A DNA stretch of 64,000 nt from Sphingopyxis alaskensis RB2256 (GTDB lineage Bacteria > Pseudomonadota > Alphaproteobacteria > Sphingomonadales > Sphingomonadaceae), in contig NC_008048.1 of assembly GCF_000013985.1 (NCBI RefSeq), positions 992,001 to 1,056,000 of the forward strand, in the 5' to 3' direction. The notes beneath the pieces were generated by a model, which worked only from the letters and a program-made list of their open reading frames with translations, made no database searches and was not told the origin of the DNA. A program made the translations under genes and the position numbers. This document shows positions 55,965-64,000 of this stretch, in pieces. Positions within the stretch are counted from its first letter, which is position 1, and the number at the start of each line of letters is the position of its first letter.

Positions 55965-57482
55965 ATGTCTGTTCCTATCGGGGCATCGCTCCTGCCCCTC
56001 GCGACGCTGATCGCCGCCTGCGCCGCCGCACCCGCGCCCTCCGCGCCCGTGCCGCCCGCTCCTGCGGTGCTGGCACCGATGAGCGAGGCGGCTTTTACCG
56101 AAGAATTGACCGAGCGGACCTTCCGCTATTTCTGGGACACGACCGACACGAAACGCTGTCTCGCGCCCGACCGCTGGCCGAGCAATCCCTTTTCGTCGAT
56201 CGCGGCGACGGGCTTTGCGCTCACCGCCTATGGCATCGGCGCCGAGCGCGGCTATGTGACGCGCGAGGCCGCGGCCGAGCGGACGCGCGACTGCCTGCGC
56301 TTTTACTGGACGGCACCGCAGGGCCCCGCCGTCACCGGCATGACGGGGCACAAGGGGTTTTTCTATCATTTCCTGAACAATGAGGACGGCACGCGGCGCG
56401 GCAAGACCGAACTGTCGACGGTCGATACGTCGCTGCTGCTTGGCGGTGTCTTGTTCGCGCAAAGCTATTACGATCGCGAGACGCCGGTCGAGACCGAGAT
56501 TCGCGACCTTGCGGAAAAGATCTACCGCCGCGTCGACTGGACCTTTGTTCAGCGCGAAAATAGCAGCATTCCGTCTGCCAACAGCGGCGGGCGGAAAGCG
56601 ATCGCGATGGGCTGGTATCCCGAACGCGGCGAGGGCGGCGATTTCGGGACGCACGACTGGGTCGGCTATAATGAGGGGATGCTCGTCTATATCCTCGCGC
56701 TCGGGTCGCCGACGCACCCCGTCGGCACGGACGCGTGGGAGGAGGGCTGGGCCGCCGATCTCGAAAAGGATTGGGGCAGCTATTACGGGCAGGAACACCT
56801 CCAGTTCGAGCCGCTGTTCGGGCACCAGTACAGCCATGTCTGGGTCGATTTCCGCGGCATCCGTGATGCGTTCATGCGCGGCAAGGGCATCGACTATTTC
56901 GAGAACAGCCGCCGTGCGACGCTGGCGCAGCGCGCCTATGGCGCCGACAATCCGAACAAATGGGTGGGGTATAGCGCCGACATCTGGGGCTGGACCGCGT
57001 CGGACGGCCCCGGCTATTCAAAGGGGCGGTACAGCGTGAACGGCACGCCGCGCGACTTCAACGGTTATATGGCGCGCGGCGTCAGCGCGATCCGCGTCGT
57101 CGACGACGGCACGATCGTCCCGACCGCGGCGGGCGGCTCGATCCCCTTTGCGCCCGAAGTGACGATCCCGGCGTTGATGACGATGCGCACGACATTCGGG
57201 CCGCGCCTCTATACGCGCTATGGCTTTAAGGACGCGATCAACCCCAGCTTCACCTTCACCGATTTCGGATCGAAGTCGGGCGAGGTCGATCCGGTCCACG
57301 GCTGGGTCGCGCGCGACTATATCGGCATCGACCAGGGACCGATTCTCGCGATGATGGAAAATCATCGCAGCGGGCTGGTGTGGAAGGTGATGCGCAGGAA
57401 TCGGCATATCGTGCGCGGACTGAAACGCATCGGCTTCACCGGCGGCTGGCTCGATCAGGCGCAGCCAGCAAAGGGCGAATAG
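55965..57482 (+). CDS. GH144-like (glycoamylase-like domain) beta-glucanase
   Basis: A 505-residue lipoprotein (lipobox LIAAC). The domain of the GH144/PF10091 type starts ELTERTFRYFWDTTD, with FSSIAATGFALTAYGIGAERGY, GHKGFFYHFL, TELSTVDTSLLLGGVLFAQ, and later FEPLFGHQYSHVWVDFRG and VDPVHGWVARDYIGIDQGP. Characterised GH144 enzymes are endo-beta-1,2-glucanases. Next to a GH3 beta-glucosidase this suggests a beta-1,2-glucan or related route. The ATG at 55965 has GGAG upstream. The 69-base gap to the receptor gene argues for one transcript. Confidence 0.85.
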   Translation: MSVPIGASLLPLATLIAACAAAPAPSAPVPPAPAVLAPMSEAAFTEELTERTFRYFWDTTDTKRCLAPDRWPSNPFSSIAATGFALTAYGIGAERGYVTREAAAERTRDCLRFYWTAPQGPAVTGMTGHKGFFYHFLNNEDGTRRGKTELSTVDTSLLLGGVLFAQSYYDRETPVETEIRDLAEKIYRRVDWTFVQRENSSIPSANSGGRKAIAMGWYPERGEGGDFGTHDWVGYNEGMLVYILALGSPTHPVGTDAWEEGWAADLEKDWGSYYGQEHLQFEPLFGHQYSHVWVDFRGIRDAFMRGKGIDYFENSRRATLAQRAYGADNPNKWVGYSADIWGWTASDGPGYSKGRYSVNGTPRDFNGYMARGVSAIRVVDDGTIVPTAAGGSIPFAPEVTIPALMTMRTTFGPRLYTRYGFKDAINPSFTFTDFGSKSGEVDPVHGWVARDYIGIDQGPILAMMENHRSGLVWKVMRRNRHIVRGLKRIGFTGGWLDQAQPAKGE

Positions 57483-57489
57483 GCCGTTT

Positions 57490-59643
57490 TTAGAGCGGCG
57501 TAAGGGTCCAGCGCACTTCGTCCTTCACCACCCCGGATGCAAAGGTCGCGCGCGCCGTCACCACATTGTCGCCGGGGCGCAGCACGATATTGTCCAGCGT
57601 GCAGATGCGATCGGCGCACGCGACCTCGCCCAGCGGCACCCCGTTGAACGTCAGCGTCACGGCGGGCGCGTTACTGTAAACCTTGATCGCCGTGACGGGA
57701 CTGGCGCGCGTCGTCCAGCGACGGCTGGTGATATGGACGACGGGTTCGGTCGACCATTGGGCCTTGTAATAGAAAAAGGCGTCCTTCTTGACCTTGCGGT
57801 CGAAGGTGACGAGGCCCTTGTCGTTGATGTCGGTCGCGTCGCCTTCCTTTCGGATTTTCGACGAAAAATCGAACATGTTCCATATCCAGCTGGCCCATAG
57901 ATAGCGGCGATCGCGCAGTTGCGGCCAGCTTTGTTCGTGCAGCCAGCTCTGGAACTCCTCCGGGTGCGGGCGGCCGCCGGGGTTGATCGGGTGGTGCGCT
58001 GGATCCTCGACATGCTGGCTGAGCGCGCCGCCCGCGCCATATTCGCTGACCGAAATCGGCACGGACGGATATTTGGCATGCAAAGCGTCGAGATGCGGGC
58101 CGAGGTCGGATACCTCGCCATAATACCAGCCATAATAGCGGTTGTAGCCCATCAGGTCGGCCTCGCCGGTGAGTGGCGGCTGGTAATCGGGCTTCTTCGC
58201 CGGGGTCAGTTCGCAGCAGTCAGCGATCACCGTCGGGCGTGATGGGTCTTCGGCCTTCGACAGCGCATGGAGTTCCCGCAGCAGAGGGCGCGCATCGGCC
58301 TTTGGTCCCATACGGCCGAACGCCATGTCCATATCGACCTCGTTGCCGATGCCCCAGGTGACGACCGAGGGATGGTTGTAATTCTGGCGAATCAGCTCGA
58401 TCATCTGCTGGCGCGCGTTGGCGACCAGTTCGGGTGATGCGGGCGCATCGCCGTGGCTCGGCTTGTTGACGAAGGGCAGTTCGGCCCAGACGATCATGCC
58501 AAAACGGTCGGCAAGGTCGAACCAGTCGGCGGCATGCTGATAATGGGCGAAGCGCACCGTGTTCGCGCCCATTTCGGCGATTAGCGCCATGTCGCGCGCA
58601 TGATCCTCCGCCGAGAGTGCCCAGCCCTTGCCCAGATAATCCTGATGTCGCGATACGCCATGCAGCGGCAGATGTTTTCCGTTGAGATAAAAACCCGTTG
58701 CCGCGTCGAACCGGAACGCGCGAAAGCCGACGGGGACGGTCACGCTGTCGAGCGTGCCGCCAGTATCGGCAAGGCGCGTTTCGAGGCGATAGCGATAAGG
58801 GTCGGCGCGACCGTTCCAGCGGCGCGGCGCGGCGACGTCGAGCGTCAGCGCGGCCTCGCGCTGACCCGCGGTGAGCGGGCGTGTGCCTTCGGCGACGGTT
58901 CGCCCCCCGGCATCGCGCAGCGTCGCCACGAGGCTCTGCCCCGCCGCGATGTCGGTCAACCGGACGCGGATCGCCACCTGACCCGCACCGTCTTTGATCG
59001 TCGGGGTCGCATAGACGCCGGGCCCGCCATGGTCGTCGAGTGCGATATGGCTCGGCGCGACGTGGAGGAGGCGCGCCGGGCGGTAGGGGCCGCCGTGGAT
59101 GAAGAAGTCGCCGTCGAGCGGAATGATATGCTCGGTGCTGCTACCCGGTCCGGGCATACTGTTGTCGGCGCGCAGCAGGATGATGTTGGGATCCGCTGGG
59201 TTCAGAAAATCGGTGAGATCGAAGCGGAAGCGGGAGAAAGCGCCCGCGTGGCGCCCGACATGGCGGCCATTGACCCATAGGTCGGCGAGATTGCCGACCG
59301 CTTCGAACTCGATGATATGGCGCTTGCCCGCTGGCAATGCCGCGCCATTGACGCGCAGGCGATACCAGCCCTTGCCCTGCCGGTTGTCGGTCGCCGCCGT
59401 GCGGCCGATGCGATATTCGCCGAGCCGGTTCCATGTGTGGGGCACGGTGACATCTTGCCACGCGCCGTCGACGAGCGTGGCCGCGGTTTCGGGCGTCAGC
59501 CCATCGTCGAAGCGGAATTGCCACCCATGCGTCAGTTCGGTCGTGTCGCGCGTGAAAGGCGGCGCCGCGGCGGGCGTCGGCCGCGGCGCCGCCGAACAGG
59601 CGGCAAGCATCGCCGCGAACAGCATCGTCAGGCAGCGCGGCAT
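57490..59643 (-). CDS. Glycoside hydrolase family 2 (beta-galactosidase-like)
   Basis: A 717-residue lipoprotein (lipobox LAACS). It has the sugar-binding jelly-roll (WQDVTVPHTWNRLGEY), an immunoglobulin-like part, and a TIM barrel with the acid/base in WGIGNEVDMDM and the nucleophile in ISVSEYGAGG. Family GH2 includes beta-galactosidases, glucuronidases and mannosidases; I cannot choose among them. Two bases separate it from the EEP gene. It is the last gene of the operon and converges on the GH144-like gene. Confidence 0.9.
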   Translation of the reverse strand: MPRCLTMLFAAMLAACSAAPRPTPAAAPPFTRDTTELTHGWQFRFDDGLTPETAATLVDGAWQDVTVPHTWNRLGEYRIGRTAATDNRQGKGWYRLRVNGAALPAGKRHIIEFEAVGNLADLWVNGRHVGRHAGAFSRFRFDLTDFLNPADPNIILLRADNSMPGPGSSTEHIIPLDGDFFIHGGPYRPARLLHVAPSHIALDDHGGPGVYATPTIKDGAGQVAIRVRLTDIAAGQSLVATLRDAGGRTVAEGTRPLTAGQREAALTLDVAAPRRWNGRADPYRYRLETRLADTGGTLDSVTVPVGFRAFRFDAATGFYLNGKHLPLHGVSRHQDYLGKGWALSAEDHARDMALIAEMGANTVRFAHYQHAADWFDLADRFGMIVWAELPFVNKPSHGDAPASPELVANARQQMIELIRQNYNHPSVVTWGIGNEVDMDMAFGRMGPKADARPLLRELHALSKAEDPSRPTVIADCCELTPAKKPDYQPPLTGEADLMGYNRYYGWYYGEVSDLGPHLDALHAKYPSVPISVSEYGAGGALSQHVEDPAHHPINPGGRPHPEEFQSWLHEQSWPQLRDRRYLWASWIWNMFDFSSKIRKEGDATDINDKGLVTFDRKVKKDAFFYYKAQWSTEPVVHITSRRWTTRASPVTAIKVYSNAPAVTLTFNGVPLGEVACADRICTLDNIVLRPGDNVVTARATFASGVVKDEVRWTLTPL

Positions 59644-59645
59644 CG

Positions 59646-60515
59646 TCAGCACCCCCTGCCCACGCACAGGTCGGCGAGCACCGGATAATGATCCGATGGC
59701 AGCTTGCCGCCCGTTTGCTGCGTCAGCGTCGCATGACGAAGCACCGCCGTGCCGTCGTTCACGAAGATATGGTCGATCGGGCTGGGGTCGTTCCGCTCGA
59801 TATCGAAGCCGGTGAAGGTGCCGAGCGGGCCGAAATGCGGGGTGCGACTGATCGCCAGCGTGTCGTGCAGCGCAGCCGGGCCCGGCGCCGGGTCGGTGAT
59901 CGCGTCGTGCGGGGGACTGTCCACGGGACTGTTGAAATCGCCCATCAGCACCACCGTTTCGCCGCGCCTCCGGTTTGCGCCGATCCAGCGGCGGAGCTGT
60001 CGTGCGCTTTCAAGGCGCGCCTCTTTCCCGACATGGTCGAAATGCGTGTTCACGGCGAGCAGCGTCAGGCGCGAGCTCCTGTCTTTCAGCCGGGCCCAGC
60101 TTGCGATGCGCGGCAAGGCGGCGTCCCAGCCCCTGCTCGGCGCGTCGGGAGTGGGCGACAGCCAGAAGGTGCCCGACGCGACCAGCGTGAACCGGTCGCG
60201 GCGGAAACCGAGCGGCGAAAACTCGCCCTGCTCCTTGCCGTCGTCGCGCGCGACGCCGACGAAGATGTAGCGGGGCAGGTCGGCCTCGATCGCCTGCTTC
60301 TGGTGCAGCAACACTTCCTGCATCCCGATCAGGTCGGGCGAATAATAGCCGACGAGGTTGGTGACGGCGCCGCGCCGGTGCGGCCAGGCGTTGTCGCCGT
60401 CCGATGCAAGGTCGAGGCGGATGTTATAGGTCATCGCGCTGAACCGGTCGGCGCGTTCCTTCGCCGCGGCGGGGAGCGCGAGCGCGAGGGCGAGCAACGG
60501 CACCAGCCAGCGCAT
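59646..60515 (-). CDS. Secreted endonuclease/exonuclease/phosphatase-family protein
   Basis: A 289-residue EEP-fold protein with a signal peptide (cleaved at AAAK). Motifs: MTYNIRLDLASDGDNAWPHRR, LIGMQEVL, VNTHFDHVGKEAR, VLMGDFNSPVDS and PSDHYPVLADL. The metal-dependent phosphodiesterase site is intact. In sugar operons such proteins may act on phosphorylated or sugar-phosphodiester substrates; the role is unproven. The ATG overlaps the GH1 stop as TGATG. Confidence 0.9.
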   Translation of the reverse strand: MRWLVPLLALALALPAAAKERADRFSAMTYNIRLDLASDGDNAWPHRRGAVTNLVGYYSPDLIGMQEVLLHQKQAIEADLPRYIFVGVARDDGKEQGEFSPLGFRRDRFTLVASGTFWLSPTPDAPSRGWDAALPRIASWARLKDRSSRLTLLAVNTHFDHVGKEARLESARQLRRWIGANRRRGETVVLMGDFNSPVDSPPHDAITDPAPGPAALHDTLAISRTPHFGPLGTFTGFDIERNDPSPIDHIFVNDGTAVLRHATLTQQTGGKLPSDHYPVLADLCVGRGC

Positions 60516-61861
60516 CAGCCGAGGTTCCCGCCGTTTGACCGGATGACACTCGAATAGAAGCGCGCGCTGCGTTTCGGCGTGCGCACCTGCGTTTCATAAT
60601 CGACGTGGACGATGCCGAAGCGCTTCGAATAGCCGAGCGACCATTCGAGATTGTCGAGCAGCGACCAGGCCATATAGCCGCGCACGTCGACGCCCTGGCG
60701 GATCGCGTCGCCGATCGCCGAGATGTGCGTGCGGAGATAGTCGCAGCGCAGCGGATCGTCGATGCCGGCGGGCCCCGCGGTCGGCGGGTCGTAAAAGGCC
60801 GCGCCATTTTCGGTGATATAGACGGGAATGTTGCCGTATGTATCACGGAACCAGATGAGCATGTCGGTGAGCGCGGGCGGACAGACTTCCCAGTCGGTCG
60901 TCGTGTGCGTGGCGTTCTGCCGGACCGGCGAGGCGCGCAGCGGCCACTGGTTCGGGTCGGCCTGCACGACGTTGCGCGTGTAGTAATTGATGCCGATGAA
61001 ATCGACCGGCTGGCAGATGGACCGCATGTCTTCGGCGGGCCATTGGGGCCAGGCTTCGCCGAAGATTTCGGCGAGTTCGGCGGGGTAGCTGCCCTTCAGC
61101 GCAGGATCGAGATACTGGCGGTTCATATAGGCGTGCGCGCGCGCCGCCGCCGCCACGTCCTCGATGCCGTCGCTCGCCGGATATTTGGGTTCGATATTGA
61201 CGACGAGGCCGATTTCGTGCGCCCCTTCGCTGCGATAGGCCTGCACCGCCGCGCCGTGCGCGCGCATCAGATTGTGGCTGGCGATCGGCGCCTCGAACAT
61301 GTTGCGGTGGCCGGGGGCGAGGGCGCCGTGGAGGTAGCCGCCGTCGGTGATCACCCACGGCTCGTTGAGTGTCACCCATTTCTTCACCCGCCCGTCGAGG
61401 CGGCGATACATGATCGCGGCATAGTCGGCGAACCAGCCGGCGCTGTCGCGGTTGAGCCAGCCGCCGCGGTCGTCGAGCGCGGCGGGCAGATCCCAATGGT
61501 GGAGCGTCAGCAACGGTTCGATGCCATGCCTGAGCAGTTCATCGACCAGCCGTTCATAGAAATCGAGCCCCGGCTCGTTCACGCGCCCGGTGCCTTCGGG
61601 CAATATGCGGCCCCAGTTGACGCTGAAGCGATAGGCCTGAAGTCCCAGTTCCTTCATCAGGGCAACGTCGGCGGGCATCCGGTTATAATGGTCGCACGCG
61701 ATGTCGCCGGTGTCGCCTTTCGCCGCCATCAGCCGCGGATCGTGGCTGAAACGCTGCCAGATGCTCGGCCCCGCTCCATCGGCAAGCGGCGATCCCTCGA
61801 TCTGATAGGCGGCGGTGGCCGCGCCCCACAGGAAATCGTCGGGAAAGATGGTCTGCGTCAT
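60515..61861 (-). CDS. Glycoside hydrolase family 1 beta-glucosidase
   Basis: A 448-residue cytosolic GH1 enzyme without a signal peptide. Start FLWGAATAAYQIEG, acid/base in WVTLNEPWV, nucleophile in YITENGAAF, and the SLLDNLEWSLGYSKRFG segment are all present. It would hydrolyse disaccharides brought in by the ABC permeases. ATG 61861 overlaps the esterase stop as ATGA. Confidence 0.95.
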   Translation of the reverse strand: MTQTIFPDDFLWGAATAAYQIEGSPLADGAGPSIWQRFSHDPRLMAAKGDTGDIACDHYNRMPADVALMKELGLQAYRFSVNWGRILPEGTGRVNEPGLDFYERLVDELLRHGIEPLLTLHHWDLPAALDDRGGWLNRDSAGWFADYAAIMYRRLDGRVKKWVTLNEPWVITDGGYLHGALAPGHRNMFEAPIASHNLMRAHGAAVQAYRSEGAHEIGLVVNIEPKYPASDGIEDVAAAARAHAYMNRQYLDPALKGSYPAELAEIFGEAWPQWPAEDMRSICQPVDFIGINYYTRNVVQADPNQWPLRASPVRQNATHTTTDWEVCPPALTDMLIWFRDTYGNIPVYITENGAAFYDPPTAGPAGIDDPLRCDYLRTHISAIGDAIRQGVDVRGYMAWSLLDNLEWSLGYSKRFGIVHVDYETQVRTPKRSARFYSSVIRSNGGNLG

Positions 61862-62613
61862 TTCTTGTCCTTGTCGGTGCTCGTCGGGGAGGGGAGCGCC
61901 TGTTCGAGCAGCCAGGCATAGAGCGCCGGATCGTCATAGGCGGGATCCCAGGCATTGTGGCCCAGGTCGGGATAGATGGTCAGCCGCGCCTTGCGCCCGC
62001 CGCAGGCACGGATCGCCCGCGCCATGGCGAAGCTGCCTTCGGGGATCACCACATCGTCGCGGTCGCCGTGGAAAGCCCAGACGGGAAGGTCCATCAACCG
62101 ACACGCCTCGCCGGGATTGCCGCGCCCCGCGACGGGCGCGACCGCGGCGAAGCGGCGCGGCTGGGCGATCGCCCAGCGCCAGCTCGCATGGCCGCCGCGG
62201 CTGAGTCCGGTGAGGTAGATGCGTGCGGGATCGACGCGATAGGTCGCCGCAATATGGTCGACGAGCCGGTCGAGCTTTGCAATGTCCCAATCCTGATCGG
62301 CGCCGAGCAGCGGCGAGACGGTGAGGAAGGGAAAGGCGGGGTCGCGGTCGGCGATCTTTGGTGGGCCATGAACCTTGACCTTCGCCACATCGTCGCCGCG
62401 TTCGCCCGACCCGTGGAGGAAGATCAGCAAGGGATATTGCGTCCTCGCATTGGTCAGATAACCCTGCGGTACGAACAACTGGTACGGATAATTGTCCGAC
62501 GCGATCGGCGGCTGGGGTGTCTGGCCCTCGACAACGGGTCGAGCTTTCGTCCTGGCGACGGCGGGAGAAGCCACGAGTGCGAGGCCCAGCAAGGCCGCAG
62601 TCCAGTATCGCAT
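61858..62613 (-). CDS. Secreted alpha/beta-hydrolase (prolyl oligopeptidase/esterase type)
   Basis: A 251-residue protein with a signal peptide (MRYWTAALLGLALVASPAVA). The nucleophile elbow is GLSRGGH, the oxyanion region LLIFLHGSGERGDD, and the aspartate and histidine are in GDRDDVVI and DLGHNAWDPAY. It is probably a carbohydrate or aryl esterase. The ATG at 62613 gives a proper signal and follows AAGGAACCC; an ATG at 62640 would overlap the permease stop as ATGA and adds nine residues. Confidence 0.85.
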   Translation of the reverse strand: MRYWTAALLGLALVASPAVARTKARPVVEGQTPQPPIASDNYPYQLFVPQGYLTNARTQYPLLIFLHGSGERGDDVAKVKVHGPPKIADRDPAFPFLTVSPLLGADQDWDIAKLDRLVDHIAATYRVDPARIYLTGLSRGGHASWRWAIAQPRRFAAVAPVAGRGNPGEACRLMDLPVWAFHGDRDDVVIPEGSFAMARAIRACGGRKARLTIYPDLGHNAWDPAYDDPALYAWLLEQALPSPTSTDKDKK

Positions 62614-62636
62614 AGAGGGTTCCTTGGTTGATCGGG

Positions 62637-63452
62637 TCATCCCTTGACGCTCCCCGCGAGAAGGCCGCTCAAGTAGAAGCGCTGGAGGGCGAGGAAGAGG
62701 ATGAGGACGGGCAGGGTAGTGACGACGGCGCCCGCCATCATCAGTTCATTGTCCTGCACATGCTCGCGGCTGAGTGCGGCGAGGGCGACCGGGAGGGTGT
62801 AAAGATCCTGATCGGCGAGGACGATCAGCGGCCACATGAAATCGTTCCAGCTGCCGAGGAACACGAACAGCGCGAGCGTGACGATGATCGGGGTGAGGAT
62901 CGGCAGCACGATGCGGCGCAGTATCTGCGCCTCGCTCGCGCCGTCGATGCGCGCCGCTTCGAGCATTTCGTCGGGGATCGACAGGCTATATTGGCGGACG
63001 AGAAAGATGCCGAAAATCCCCGCAAGCCAGGGCACCAGCGCGCCGGCATAGCTGTTGACCAGCCCCATCGCCTTGAGTTCGAGGAACAGGGGCAGCATCC
63101 CGATCTGGCCCGGCACGACAAGCGCGGCGACGAGCAGGCGGAACGTCGCATCGCGGCCCTTGAAGCGCAGCTTGGCAAAGGCATAGCCCGCCGGGATCGT
63201 GAAAAGCAGCGCGAGCAGCGTCGCGAGCGTCGAGACGAGCAGGCTGTTAAGAAGGAAACGCCCGACGCCAAAGGTGCCGAACAGGGCGCGGTAATTGTCG
63301 AGCGTCGGATCGCCCGGCAGCAGCGGCGGCGGGAATTGCGCCGCTTCGCCGCGCGCCATGAAGCTGACCGACAGCATCCAGAGCAGCGGCGCGATGGTGA
63401 GCAGCGCGACGAATGCGGCGAGCAGCGTGACGGTCCAGCGGCGAAGGCTCAT
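62637..63452 (-). CDS. Carbohydrate ABC transporter permease (MalG type)
   Basis: A 271-residue inner-membrane protein with six helices. The EAA loop that contacts the ATPase reads EAARIDGASEAQILRRIVLP; the C-terminus (LQRFYLSGLLAGSVKG) is typical of CUT1 permeases. It imports mono- or oligosaccharides. The ATG at 63452 overlaps the stop of the other permease as ATGA. No ATPase or binding protein is in the window. Confidence 0.93.
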   Translation of the reverse strand: MSLRRWTVTLLAAFVALLTIAPLLWMLSVSFMARGEAAQFPPPLLPGDPTLDNYRALFGTFGVGRFLLNSLLVSTLATLLALLFTIPAGYAFAKLRFKGRDATFRLLVAALVVPGQIGMLPLFLELKAMGLVNSYAGALVPWLAGIFGIFLVRQYSLSIPDEMLEAARIDGASEAQILRRIVLPILTPIIVTLALFVFLGSWNDFMWPLIVLADQDLYTLPVALAALSREHVQDNELMMAGAVVTTLPVLILFLALQRFYLSGLLAGSVKG

Positions 63453-64000
63453 ATCGCGCCGCTCCGTCTTGCCAGCCGGAGCTGCGCCAGGGTCACTGCG
63501 AGGATGCAGAGAAAGAGCAGGAAGGCCACCGCGGCGCCCGACCCCAGGTTCCACCATTTGAACCCTTCCTCGTACATGAAATAGAGGATGGTCACGGTCG
63601 ACTGGGCGGGACCGCCCTGCGTCATCACATAGGGTTCGGCGAAAAGCTGGAACATGCCCGCAACGGTCAGCACCGACACCAGCAGCACCGTCGGCGCGAT
63701 CGCGGGCAGGGTGACGTGGCGCAGGCGCGTGAACCAGCGGGCGCCATCGATGCGCGCCGCTTCGTCAAGCTCGCGCGGCACCGTCTGGAGCGCGGCGAGG
63801 AAGATGATCATGTTATAACCGAAGGTCTTCCAGCCGACGAAGATCAGGATCGCGGGCAGCGACGCGGTCGGACTGCCGAGCCAGTCGATCGGCGCGATAC
63901 CGAAGAGCGAGAGCAGATAGTTGACGAGGCCGTAGCGCGTGTGGAGCAGATAGCGCCACACGACGGCCGTAGCCACGAGCGTCGTCACATAGGGTGCGAA
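63449..64000 (-). CDS. Carbohydrate ABC transporter permease (MalF type), partial
   Basis: The gene runs off the right edge; the visible 183 codons are the C-terminal part. Its EAA loop reads ELDEAARIDGARWFTRLRHVTLP, and the end matches MalF/UgpA-type permeases (QGGPAQSTVTILYFMYEEGF). It is the partner of the MalG-type protein. The binding protein and probably an ATPase and regulator should lie past the edge. Sugar ABC importers of this kind are less common in sphingomonads than TonB systems. Confidence 0.92.
   Translation of the reverse strand, partial: FAPYVTTLVATAVVWRYLLHTRYGLVNYLLSLFGIAPIDWLGSPTASLPAILIFVGWKTFGYNMIIFLAALQTVPRELDEAARIDGARWFTRLRHVTLPAIAPTVLLVSVLTVAGMFQLFAEPYVMTQGGPAQSTVTILYFMYEEGFKWWNLGSGAAVAFLLFLCILAVTLAQLRLARRSGAI

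Noticed and set aside
62613..62640. The ATG at 62640 as start of the esterase gene
   Set aside because: It gives an ATGA overlap but spoils the signal peptide; ATG 62613 has both a good ribosome site and a clean signal. Kept as an alternative only.

Overview
The window reads as chromosomal DNA of a sphingomonad alphaproteobacterium, most like Sphingopyxis or a close relative. The evidence is high GC with strong GC at third codon positions, a circularly permuted two-piece tmRNA with the tag ANDNEALALAA, the C-terminus of the cell-cycle methylase CcrM at the left edge, many TonB-dependent receptors, and palindromic repeats of a sphingomonad type. No rRNA, tRNA, CRISPR array or prophage is visible. 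The naming is by protein family, motif and context; no database search was possible.

Layout. 1-11 kb: end of ccrM, folP, an ArsR repressor with an SRPBCC partner and a palindromic operator, a degenerate NtrC-like regulator, a lone pntA with a small cytochrome-oxidase-like subunit, a PH protein, a fasciclin lipoprotein, leuA with a leucine-rich leader peptide, YceI and PspC. 11-26 kb: core information and pyrimidine genes (rpoD, dnaG, a GIY-YIG protein, yqeY, carA, an AT-richer orphan gene, carB, greA), then a rhomboid protease, a Nudix hydrolase, a TPM/TPM/LemA cluster, mscL and ssrA. 26-32 kb: a CadR-like regulator divergent from a CDF metal exporter, a VOC protein, a MITE-like element, a second fasciclin protein, and a light-related cluster (photolyase, FAD amine-oxidase-like protein, LOV-LuxR regulator). 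32-37.2 kb: a cobalamin uptake operon (btuB-btuF-btuC-btuD) under a cobalamin riboswitch. 37.3-47.5 kb: an operon of nitronate monooxygenase-like flavoprotein, carotenoid oxygenase, acyl-CoA ligase and two thiolases, divergent from a TonB receptor and followed by a tandem HxlR regulator; this looks like import and breakdown of an apocarotenoid, stilbenoid or similar compound. 47.5-64 kb: two glycan loci. One has a GH3 glucosidase, a sulfatase and an MFS transporter on one strand, divergent from an Oar-type receptor and a GH144-like enzyme on the other, with a LacI-type palindrome between them. The other is a tightly overlapping operon of ABC sugar permeases, an esterase, GH1, an EEP-family protein and GH2, running off the right edge.

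The most unusual signal is a family of about 82-bp palindromic repeats with at least four copies between 15.0 and 22.6 kb. One copy lies in frame inside carA and another forms the C-terminal tail of the GIY-YIG protein, both translated in the same reading frame, much as Rickettsia palindromic elements are. Other repeat families also reach into genes: a CCCCTCCCCT palindrome encodes the end of the acyl-CoA ligase, and a 273-bp inverted-repeat element supplies the stop codon of the VOC gene. Other points of interest are the orphan gene fitted exactly between carA and carB, the LOV-LuxR regulator beside a photolyase, the duplicated 16-mer in the tmRNA tail, and the carotenoid oxygenase operon.
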